A program made the position numbers and the translations under genes. 5,377 bases of DNA from an uncultured Terrimonas sp. (GTDB lineage: Bacteria; Bacteroidota; Bacteroidia; Chitinophagales; Chitinophagaceae): assembly GCA_946886925.1 (NCBI GenBank), contig CAMPJQ010000230.1:1-5377 (forward strand). Reading direction: 5' to 3'. Below the pieces are notes generated by a model that worked only from the letters and a program-made list of their open reading frames with translations, ran no database searches and had not been told where the DNA came from. This document shows positions 1-5,377 of this stretch, in pieces (position 1 is the stretch's first letter; the number at the start of each line of letters is the position of its first letter).

Positions 1-11
1 AAAAAAACTTG

Positions 12-35
12 TACTAACTTACTGTATATTACTAA
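12..35. promoter_or_regulatory. Direct TACTAA repeats upstream of the ROK gene (possible operator)
   Basis: TACTAA occurs at 12-17 and again at 30-35, and the shorter TTACT occurs at 19-23 and 29-33, 10 bp apart. All lie within 50 bp of the ROK start codon. ROK repressors often regulate their own or neighbouring genes, so this could be an operator. The sequence is AT-rich, the repeats are short, and I see no good Bacteroidota -33/-7 pair here, so the call is weak. Confidence 0.2.
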
Positions 36-58
36 AACGATGGTACTCATTTATTTGT

Positions 59-1297
59 ATGGCCGCTAAAAGTCAATCTTATAAGAAAAAAATCATCAGG
101 CAACTCTACTTTTCCAATTTACTGTCCTGTGCCGAGTTAAGCCATAAAATAGATAAAAGTCTTTCGCTTACCACTAAAATACTAAATGAGCTTATTGCGG
201 AAGGAATTGTTATTGAAACCGGTTATGCTCCTTCAAGCGGGGGGCGCCGTCCACTGATGTATTCGCTCAAACCCGATATCCTTTATACCGTATCGGTGGC
301 TATGGACCAGTTTTTTACACGGATAGCCATTATGGACATGCAAAATAAGCATGTGCGGCCGGTAGAAAAATTTGAACTGCGGTTGGCAGATAACCCAATG
401 GCTTTATCGGTACTAACCGACAAAATTGAGTATGTTATTGAACAGTCCGGCGTGAACAAGGACAGGATTGCAGGAATTGGTATTGGCATGCCCGGATTTG
501 TGGATCCGCAGCAGGGACTTAATTATAGTTTTTTGCAAACTAAAGGCGAAAGCATCACAGGTTATATATCAAAACGCACAAAGCTTACCGCCCATATTGA
601 AAACGATTCGGGTATAGTAGGCCTGGCGGAATTAAAGTTTGGCGCCGCCCGCAACAGGCGAAATGCTATGGTTATTAATATCGGGTGGGGCGTGGGCCTG
701 GGAATGATATTAGAAGGAACACTCTTTAGAGGAGATAATGGATTTGCTGGAGAATTTAGTCATATACCGCTTTTTACTAACGGCAAGTTGTGCAGTTGCG
801 GTAAAAGTGGTTGTTTGGAAACTGAAACTTCACTTTTTGTAATTGTAGAAAAAGCCAAAGAGGGCATACAGGCGGGCAGGGTAACCGTATTAAAAAATTT
901 ACTTTCGGGCAGGGAAGAAGATCTTGAAAAAGATGCAGAAACGATAATTTTTTCGGCTGGTAAAGGCGACCGTTTTGCTATAGAGTTGTTGTCGGAAGCA
1001 GGTTATAATATAGGAAGAGGCATTGCTATATTAATTCATCTTCTTAATCCCGGAATTGTAGTGCTCAGCGGAAGAGGGGCGCTGGCGGGTAAAATATGGC
1101 AGGCCCCGATACAACAGGCCCTCAACGAACATTGTATACCCAGGCTTGCCATTAATACAGAAATCGGCATTTCTACATTGGGCTATGAAGCAGAATTGAT
1201 CGGAAGCGCAGCATTGGTTATGGAAAGGTTTGGAGAAACAATAAAAAAGGGCTATAAACCCGAAAGGGTAGTAGATACAATGAATAAGAGAATTTGA
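59..1297 (+). CDS. ROK-family transcriptional regulator (NagC/XylR/Mlc-like)
   Basis: Probable cytoplasmic DNA-binding regulator that responds to a sugar or sugar phosphate. The effector cannot be read from the sequence. Residues about 8-60 form a winged helix-turn-helix, followed by the GGRRP motif (61-65) usual at the wing-to-ROK junction. The ROK domain fills the rest. Visible landmarks are GIGIGMPG (139-146), the sugar-site END triplet (181-183), GWGVGLG (209-215), and the ROK zinc site H235 plus CSCGKSGC (C245, C247, C252). The phosphate-1 motif DxGxT of ROK kinases is replaced by AMDQFFTR (81-88), so a regulator is more likely than a sugar kinase. The length of 412 aa suits the repressor class. 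The frame stays open to the left edge without another ATG, and the HTH begins just after this Met, so 59 is the best start. There is no Shine-Dalgarno sequence. No sugar-catabolism or transport gene is adjacent in the window, so its target is unknown. Confidence 0.9.
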   Translation: MAAKSQSYKKKIIRQLYFSNLLSCAELSHKIDKSLSLTTKILNELIAEGIVIETGYAPSSGGRRPLMYSLKPDILYTVSVAMDQFFTRIAIMDMQNKHVRPVEKFELRLADNPMALSVLTDKIEYVIEQSGVNKDRIAGIGIGMPGFVDPQQGLNYSFLQTKGESITGYISKRTKLTAHIENDSGIVGLAELKFGAARNRRNAMVINIGWGVGLGMILEGTLFRGDNGFAGEFSHIPLFTNGKLCSCGKSGCLETETSLFVIVEKAKEGIQAGRVTVLKNLLSGREEDLEKDAETIIFSAGKGDRFAIELLSEAGYNIGRGIAILIHLLNPGIVVLSGRGALAGKIWQAPIQQALNEHCIPRLAINTEIGISTLGYEAELIGSAALVMERFGETIKKGYKPERVVDTMNKRI

Positions 1298-1346
1298 AAA
1301 TAAACCATCCGCTTTTTCTTTCACCGGAATGCTTATTTTAGCACCC

Positions 1347-2579
1347 ATGTTATTTAAAGACGTTATTGGACAGGAAAATGTAAAACAGCGGCTGTTACAA
1401 CTGGTAGAGCAGAATCGTTTAAGTCATGCCTTATTGTTTTTGGGTAAAGAAGGCTCCGGCGCACTACCGCTGGCTTTGGCATTTGCCAATTATGTAAGCC
1501 TTTTTTCATACACAAAGCCTGATACTGCCCCCGATGCTTCCATATCTCTTTTTGGAGAGGCTGATGCTGAAGTAAATATTAAAGTTCCTGTAAATGAAAA
1601 CTGGCAGCAGGCAGATGAGTGGATGCAAAAGCAACCAGCCTGGTCAAAAGCAGCCGGACTGGTCCATCCCGATATTCATTTTTCATATCCTGTAGTTCCC
1701 AGGAAAAGTGGTGATAAACCACTCAGTTCGGACTATAGCAGTGACTGGAGAGAATTTATAAAACAATATCCATATGGTAACGGGTACGACTGGTTGCAGT
1801 TCATTGGAGCAGAAAACCGGCAGGGTAATATTACTGCGTATGAATGCAATGATATTATCCGCAAGCTGAGCCTGAAAAGTTTTGAAAGCAGGTATAAAAT
1901 TTTACTGATGTGGTTGCCTGAGTACCTGGGCAATGCCGGGAACAAACTACTTAAACTGATAGAAGAGCCTCCGCCGGATACTTTATTTCTGCTGGTAGCA
2001 GAAAATGAAAGTCTTATACTCCCCACCATCCTTTCCCGTACGCAACTGGTTAAGGTTCCTGCATTAGATATAAAAGATATTGAAGCCGCATTAACGGAAA
2101 GGGCAAAAGTTTTGCCGGAGCAGGCCAGGCAAATAGCATTGTTAAGCGAAGGCAATTATCATGAAGCGCTGCAATTGCTGCAGCATTCGGGTGATGACTG
2201 GCAGGGAATATTGCGGGAATGGCTAAACGTAATTGTGAAAAACAATTTTATTGCGCAGGTAAAATGGATTGAAGAAATGAGCCGTCAGGGCAGGGAAAAA
2301 CAAAAGCAATTTTTACGTTATTTCAATCATTTGCTTGAACAGAGCATTCGTTTGCAGCTCATACCGGGATTAAGTGCTCAACTGCCCGATGCAGAGAGAG
2401 ATTTTGCGCAGCGGTTGAATAAGATCGCTTCCCTGCATCAGCACCAGGCTATAATAGAAGAATTAGATAAGGCAGCATATTATATTGAAAGAAATGCCAA
2501 CGCTAAAATACTTTTTCATGCGCTTACTATTAAACTATATCATATTATAGCCAAAAGCGAAATGGTAGAAATGAAGTAA
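1347..2579 (+). CDS. holB: DNA polymerase III subunit delta' (clamp-loader ATPase-fold subunit)
   Basis: Cytoplasmic subunit of the DnaX clamp loader, which opens the beta sliding clamp and places it on primed DNA. The N-terminus FKDVIGQ and RLSHALLFLGKEGSG match the delta'/DnaX AAA+ fold. The P-loop reads GKEGSGAL, with the catalytic lysine replaced by Ala, as expected for a subunit that does not hydrolyse ATP. Later come NKLLKLIEEPPPDTLFLL and the sensor/arginine-finger segment ILSRTQ, where SRC or SRT supplies an Arg to the neighbouring ATP site. The C-terminal third is helical, as in the clamp-loader collar domain. The zinc-module cysteines normally found before the VHPDIHF segment are absent; the only Cys in the protein is in YEC further on. 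I chose Met at 1347 because homologues usually start MLFKDVIGQ (410 aa). An in-frame ATG at 1329 would add six residues (MLILAP). The gene follows the ROK gene by 49 bp and meets the minus-strand NTF2-like gene tail to tail. Confidence 0.88.
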   Translation: MLFKDVIGQENVKQRLLQLVEQNRLSHALLFLGKEGSGALPLALAFANYVSLFSYTKPDTAPDASISLFGEADAEVNIKVPVNENWQQADEWMQKQPAWSKAAGLVHPDIHFSYPVVPRKSGDKPLSSDYSSDWREFIKQYPYGNGYDWLQFIGAENRQGNITAYECNDIIRKLSLKSFESRYKILLMWLPEYLGNAGNKLLKLIEEPPPDTLFLLVAENESLILPTILSRTQLVKVPALDIKDIEAALTERAKVLPEQARQIALLSEGNYHEALQLLQHSGDDWQGILREWLNVIVKNNFIAQVKWIEEMSRQGREKQKQFLRYFNHLLEQSIRLQLIPGLSAQLPDAERDFAQRLNKIASLHQHQAIIEELDKAAYYIERNANAKILFHALTIKLYHIIAKSEMVEMK

Positions 2580-2584
2580 ACGAT

Positions 2585-3073
2585 TTAGGTATCTTGAACC
2601 GGGTATTTGGTTTCTATAAATTTTATCAAATTTTTCCTGGCGTTTTTTTGTACAGCCCTTTTCATAAAACCTGTCCAGCCAAAAACAAGCCCTTTCCAGC
2701 CGAAAGCCTGCGCCAGCCAGGTGCTCAACCTGAAAGCATCACTGTGTTCAATGATCGCTCCGTCTTTTAAACGCATATAGGCCTTTATGCTATTGGTTAC
2801 TTTTCGCCCGGTTTTGGAAAACGTATAAGTAGCTTTCCATTTGCAGGTGGCATATTCTTCATCTAACAATTCAATGTCGAAAAAACTGAGCGAAAAATCT
2901 TTTGCATTGGCACAAAGCATTTCCCACATAGCCTTTGCTTCTTCACTTTTTAATATGCCGAATACGGGGTCGCTGAAAATGATGTCCTCACTGTAGCATG
3001 CATTCATGGCGGCGGCATCTAACCGTTGAAAGGAGCTGTAAAATTTTTCGATGACCGCTTTGTTATCGTTCAT
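2585..3073 (-). CDS. NTF2-like / SnoaL-like family protein
   Basis: A 162-aa soluble protein of the nuclear transport factor 2-like superfamily, a cone-shaped alpha+beta fold used by small enzymes and ligand-binding proteins. No function can be assigned from the sequence. The family pattern is clear: an N-terminal helix (NKAVIEKFYSSFQRLDAAAM), the CYSEDIIFSDPVFG turn, a helix containing KAMWEML, then beta strands ending in GAIIEHSDAFRLSTW. The DP in FSDPVF and the H and D of EHSDAF sit where SnoaL-like proteins place cavity residues. An extra C-terminal segment of about 45 residues (WLAQAFGWKGLVFGWTGFMK onward) is hydrophobic, then basic and probably helical. There is no signal peptide. The start ATG (complement of 3071-3073) faces the divergent region shared with the hydrolase gene. 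It could be an uncharacterised lineage protein rather than an enzyme. Confidence 0.82.
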   Translation of the reverse strand: MNDNKAVIEKFYSSFQRLDAAAMNACYSEDIIFSDPVFGILKSEEAKAMWEMLCANAKDFSLSFFDIELLDEEYATCKWKATYTFSKTGRKVTNSIKAYMRLKDGAIIEHSDAFRLSTWLAQAFGWKGLVFGWTGFMKRAVQKNARKNLIKFIETKYPVQDT

Positions 3074-3079
3074 AATTAA

Positions 3080-3112
3080 TTTGTTCCCGGAAGTGTGAAT
3101 GTATTACATTTA
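3080..3112 (+). promoter_or_regulatory. Bacteroidota-type promoter for the hydrolase gene
   Basis: TTTG at 3080-3083 is followed after 21 bp by TACATTTA at 3105-3112, matching the Bacteroidota primary-sigma pattern TTTG-N19-21-TAnnTTTG except for the last base. Transcription would start around 3118-3120, leaving a short leader before ATG at 3133, which also has no Shine-Dalgarno sequence. The prediction is by pattern only. Confidence 0.45.
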
Positions 3113-3126
3113 TTTTCAAAACCCAA
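3096..3126 (-). promoter_or_regulatory. Weak candidate promoter for the NTF2-like gene
   Basis: Read on the minus strand, TTG (complement of 3124-3126) is followed after 20 bp by TACATTCA (complement of 3096-3103), 22 bp before the NTF2-like start codon. The spacing fits the Bacteroidota pattern, but the -7 element matches at only four of six fixed bases, so this is tentative. Confidence 0.2.
3098..3110. repeat. Perfect 13-bp palindrome in the divergent intergenic region
   Basis: AATGTA-T-TACATT has perfect 6-bp arms around one central base. It overlaps the predicted -7 element of the hydrolase promoter and that of the weaker opposite promoter. Its position would suit an operator controlling both divergent genes, but no regulator is indicated and the DNA is AT-rich. 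Confidence 0.4.
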
Positions 3127-3132
3127 TACCGC

Positions 3133-4608
3133 ATGTACCGCATACCTGTTTATCTGTTCTTCTTTTTTTCACCGGTTTTTGTTTTTTGCCAGGTACTCAC
3201 AGATTCTGCATGGATCAGGCAAAATTATCATAAAACGGAACACTATATAACCATGCGGGATGGGAGAAAGCTATATACGGCTATTTATACTCCTACAGAC
3301 ACCGGGCAGGCATACCCGCTTCTTATGCAACGTACGCCGTATTCGTGCAACCCTTATGGCGAAAGCAATTATCGCCCCCGCCTGGGTCCTAATCCTTCGC
3401 TTATGAAAGAGAAATATATTTTTGTATACCAGGATGTAAGGGGGCGGTATAAAAGTGAAGGAAGGTTTCGTGAAATGACGCCTGCAGTTGATGTAAAAAG
3501 ATCAAACAGTGACGTGGATGAATCAAGCGATACCTACGATACTATAGAATGGCTGTTAAAGCATACCCGAAACAATGGCCGTGCGGGTATGTATGGTATT
3601 TCCTTCCCAGGCTTCTATTCCAGCGCAGCACTGCCCGATGCACATCCTGCCTTAAAAGCCGTTTCGCCGCAGGCGCCCATGTCGGACGAATTTATCGGAG
3701 ACGACTGCAATCACAATGGGGCTTTTTTCCTGCTCGATAATTTTAGCTTCTACAGCGGATTCGATGGACCTATTGCAGCAGACAGCCAAAGCTACCGCCC
3801 GTTCTTCAAAACAAACTATAAAGATGCTTATCGTTTTTTCCTTGACCTCGGCCCATTAAAAAATGCCAATACCGCTGCTTATTTCAGTGATACCAATAGC
3901 ACATGGAGGCAGGTGATACAACACGATACTTACGATGATTTCTGGCAATCCAGGAATATCCGCAGGCATCTTACAAATATTAAGCCTGCTGTGCTTATTG
4001 TAGGCGGATGGTTTGATGCGGAAGATCTATACGGCGCGTTAAAGACATACAGAGCCATCGAGGAACAATCGCCCGGTAATAATGCCCGGCTGGTAATGGC
4101 CCCATGGACGCATGGCGGCTGGGCGGCTCCATCGTGGAGATCCTTTGCTGATTACCGCTTTGGTGCCGATTTGAACGAATATTATCAGGATGAGATTGAA
4201 ACAAAATTTTTTAATTTCTATCTGAAAGACAAAGGCAGCTTTGATCAGTCCGAAATAATGGTTTTTGAAACAGGCACCAATGAATGGAAGCATTATGATA
4301 CCTGGCCTCCGGCGATCAGCAAGCCTGTACCTTTCTATTTGCAGGACGGGGGAAAAATATCGGAGGGCAAACCCATAGCAAATAACAGCAGGACTGAATA
4401 TATAAGCGATCCCAATAACCCTGTGCCTTATACCAATGGGGTATGGAGCAGGCGAAACAATAAATACATGGCGGAAGACCAGCGTTTTGCAGCGCAGCGT
4501 GCTGATGTGCTCTCCTTTCAAACAGAAACATTTGAAAAAGACATTACGTTGACCGGCGAAGTTGGCGCCCGTTTTTTTGTATCCACGACCGGCAGAAACA
4601 CCCGGTAA
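3133..4608 (+). CDS. Open N-terminal part of the hydrolase: signal peptide plus complete catalytic domain
   Basis: As the sequence stands, this frame yields 491 aa. Residues 1-19 are a hydrophobic signal peptide (MYRIPVYLFFFFSPVFVFC) with likely cleavage before Q20, so the protein is exported. A lipoprotein reading at C19 is possible but poor, because F18 precedes the Cys. Conserved blocks are MRDGRKLYTAIYTP, RTPY, and YQDVRGRYKSEG (99-110). The catalytic triad is inferred as S157 in GISFPG, D295 in GGWFDAED and H327 in WTHGGW. E297 and D298 directly after the catalytic Asp, plus the DD pair (190-191) before CNHNGAF, match the carboxylate cluster that binds the substrate alpha-amino group in alpha-amino acid ester hydrolases. 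Such enzymes cleave or transfer alpha-amino acyl esters and amides, including beta-lactam side chains. The beta-sandwich domain starts but is cut off, so folding and activity of this product are doubtful. The true substrate is unknown. Confidence 0.72.
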   Translation: MYRIPVYLFFFFSPVFVFCQVLTDSAWIRQNYHKTEHYITMRDGRKLYTAIYTPTDTGQAYPLLMQRTPYSCNPYGESNYRPRLGPNPSLMKEKYIFVYQDVRGRYKSEGRFREMTPAVDVKRSNSDVDESSDTYDTIEWLLKHTRNNGRAGMYGISFPGFYSSAALPDAHPALKAVSPQAPMSDEFIGDDCNHNGAFFLLDNFSFYSGFDGPIAADSQSYRPFFKTNYKDAYRFFLDLGPLKNANTAAYFSDTNSTWRQVIQHDTYDDFWQSRNIRRHLTNIKPAVLIVGGWFDAEDLYGALKTYRAIEEQSPGNNARLVMAPWTHGGWAAPSWRSFADYRFGADLNEYYQDEIETKFFNFYLKDKGSFDQSEIMVFETGTNEWKHYDTWPPAISKPVPFYLQDGGKISEGKPIANNSRTEYISDPNNPVPYTNGVWSRRNNKYMAEDQRFAAQRADVLSFQTETFEKDITLTGEVGARFFVSTTGRNTR

Positions 4609-4945
4609 TGATTCACTTGATATGGGCGGGTACCAGCAATTGGTGAGAGCGGAAGTGTTTCGCGGAAAATTTCGCAACAGCTTCGGGAAACCGGAACCTT
4701 TTGTAAAAAATAAAATTGAAAAGATTGAGTTCAACCTCAATGAAGTGGCGCATACATTTAAAAAAGGACACCGGGTAATGGTGCAGATACAAAGCAGTTG
4801 GTTTCCATTGGTAGACAGAAATCCGCAAACATTTGGATATATCCCCGGTATGAATGCGAAAGATTTTAAAAAAGCTGCCATTCGCATTTATCACGATGCA
4901 GTGAACAGCAGTGCTATTGTATTGCCCGTAATGCAGGAAGAGTGA
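4589..4945 (+). pseudogene. Detached C-terminal beta-sandwich fragment of the hydrolase
   Basis: This stretch continues the hydrolase in the +1 frame. It has the strongly conserved C-terminal domain signatures of the CocE family: MGGYQQLVRAEVFRGKFRNS, AHTFKKGHRVMVQIQSSWFP, then LVDRNPQTF, ending in IVLPVMQEE. This is the X-Pro dipeptidyl-peptidase C-terminal jelly-roll domain. A TTG codon at 4562 could formally open the frame, but the residues it would add before PAETPG are out-of-frame reading of the conserved ARFFVSTTG segment, so it is not a separate gene. Without a restored frame this part would not be translated as a functional protein. Confidence 0.8.
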
Positions 4946-5377
4946 TCATTCTTTGTCAATGGCATTGGTAATGATCCCGCAGGCCCCGGTAATTTCTTCG
5001 TTGCTGATGTTGAGCGGGGGAGCAATACGCATACATTCCGGTGCAAACAAAAACCAGTCTGTTAATACGCCACCCTCAATACAGCGGTCAATAATGGCTT
5101 TGTTTTTTTCGAAACTTTCAAATTCAATTGCCATCAGTAAACCAGCAGAGCGTACTCTTTTAATTTGAGGATGTTTCAGTAAGGAAAGAAAAAGTTTTTC
5201 CTTTTCCTTTACCCCTTCAATAATATTTTCTTCCTGCAATGCTTTCATAGCAGCCAGTCCGGCGGCACAGCTTACGGGGTGTCCGCCGAATGTAGTAATA
5301 TGCCCGAGAACAGGGTTGCTGGTAAGGCTCCACATGGTTTTCTTATCAGCAACAAAGGCCCCCAAAGGCATTCCGCC
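4946..5377 (-). CDS. Class III PLP-dependent aminotransferase, C-terminal part (cut by the right edge)
   Basis: The visible 143 codons encode the end of a fold-type I class III aminotransferase of the acetylornithine/ornithine/4-aminobutyrate group, which moves amino groups using pyridoxal phosphate in the cytoplasm. The frame is open to the edge, reading GGMPLGAFVAD; the Met at 5371 is internal, and the catalytic lysine normally lies just upstream, outside the window. Inside it are HITTFGGHPVSCAAG, where the Thr contacts the cofactor phosphate of the partner subunit, and SAGLLMAIEF. MRIAPPLNIS carries the Arg that usually binds the substrate alpha-carboxylate. The exact substrate cannot be set from this fragment. 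In Bacteroidota such proteins are often named only as aspartate aminotransferase family protein. It is convergent with the hydrolase with no bases between the stop codons. Confidence 0.9.
   Translation of the reverse strand, partial: GGMPLGAFVADKKTMWSLTSNPVLGHITTFGGHPVSCAAGLAAMKALQEENIIEGVKEKEKLFLSLLKHPQIKRVRSAGLLMAIEFESFEKNKAIIDRCIEGGVLTDWFLFAPECMRIAPPLNISNEEITGACGIITNAIDKE

Larger units (their letters stand above)
3133..4945 (+). pseudogene. CocE/NonD alpha/beta hydrolase, alpha-amino acid ester hydrolase-like, frame broken near 4590
   Basis: The whole locus encodes an exported serine hydrolase of the CocE/NonD (X-Pro dipeptidyl-peptidase S15) superfamily, but in two frames. The first frame carries the signal peptide, catalytic domain and start of the C-terminal domain, ending in ARFFVSTTG followed by a stop at 4606-4608. 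The next frame resumes at PAETPGNDSLDMGGYQQLVR and runs to 4945. In intact relatives the text between the glycine and this proline reads roughly SDSDWVVKLIDV plus one residue, and here it is missing. Restoring 44 bp would put both parts back in one frame and give about 618 aa, close to the roughly 637 aa I recall for the Xanthomonas citri alpha-amino acid ester hydrolase. The lesion could be a true mutation or a sequencing or assembly error. The rest of both halves is well conserved with no other stop, so any inactivation would be recent. Confidence 0.78.

Noticed and set aside
1334..1341. TATTTTAG as a -7 promoter element for holB
   Set aside because: It resembles TAnnTTTG, but no TTTG or TTG lies at the proper distance upstream, and the resulting leader would be almost zero.
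1733..2155. 140-codon minus-strand frame inside holB
   Set aside because: It is antisense to conserved delta' motifs, and its Ser/Cys/Leu-rich translation is typical of a shadow frame.
4572..4578. Run of seven T as the cause of the frame change
   Set aside because: The first frame still reads the conserved FFVSTTG correctly after the T run, and about 13 conserved residues are missing after it. A one-base homopolymer error would not remove them.
4580..4610. Programmed ribosomal frameshift joining the two hydrolase frames
   Set aside because: A frameshift would not account for the missing conserved block, and I see no convincing slippery site with a stimulatory structure.
4039..4887. 282-codon minus-strand open frame
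   Set aside because: It lies antisense to the well-conserved hydrolase, crosses its catalytic and C-terminal regions, and its translation resembles no family I recognise. It is a shadow frame.
4562..4945. Separate 127-aa gene starting at TTG 4562
   Set aside because: Its first residues are an out-of-frame reading of the conserved ARFFVSTTG segment, and the rest is the C-terminal domain of the upstream hydrolase, so it is a fragment of a broken gene.
5369..5371. Start codon of the aminotransferase at this ATG
   Set aside because: The frame continues to the edge with GG before the Met, part of the conserved GGMPLGAF segment, so the gene starts beyond the window.

Overview
The window looks like ordinary chromosomal DNA from a Bacteroidota bacterium, most likely of the Chitinophagaceae or a close relative. 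The evidence is protein character (a Bacteroidota-type delta' subunit, a ROK regulator whose GGRRP motif follows the winged helix, a class III aminotransferase with an ITTFGGHP block), start codons without Shine-Dalgarno sequences, and a TTTG-N21-TAnnTTT promoter of the type used by the Bacteroidota primary sigma factor. The family placement is from memory of homologues, not from a search.

Layout, left to right: (1) a ROK-family transcriptional regulator on the plus strand; (2) holB, the delta' subunit of the DNA polymerase III clamp loader, plus strand; (3) a small NTF2/SnoaL-like protein on the minus strand, convergent with holB with only 5 bp between the stop codons; (4) a 59-bp divergent intergenic region with a plausible plus-strand promoter and a perfect 13-bp palindrome; (5) a secreted CocE/NonD alpha/beta hydrolase resembling alpha-amino acid ester hydrolases, plus strand, broken by a frame change near 4590; (6) the C-terminal part of a class III PLP aminotransferase on the minus strand, running off the right edge. 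Its stop codon abuts the hydrolase stop, and the two stops form TGATCA.

The genes do not form an obvious pathway or operon. They are neighbours of unrelated function: regulation, replication, an unassigned NTF2 fold, an exported hydrolase, amino acid metabolism. The only gap over 50 bp between genes is the divergent one, and no stretch over 300 bp lacks a gene. I see no RNA gene, mobile element or CRISPR array.

The best-supported unusual feature is the broken hydrolase. About 13 to 14 strongly conserved residues of the C-terminal beta domain are missing exactly where the frame changes, and a 44-bp deletion between two copies of CCGGCA would explain both the missing residues and the frame shift. 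The second oddity is a delta' subunit with no zinc-module cysteines. I found no convincing previously undescribed system here.
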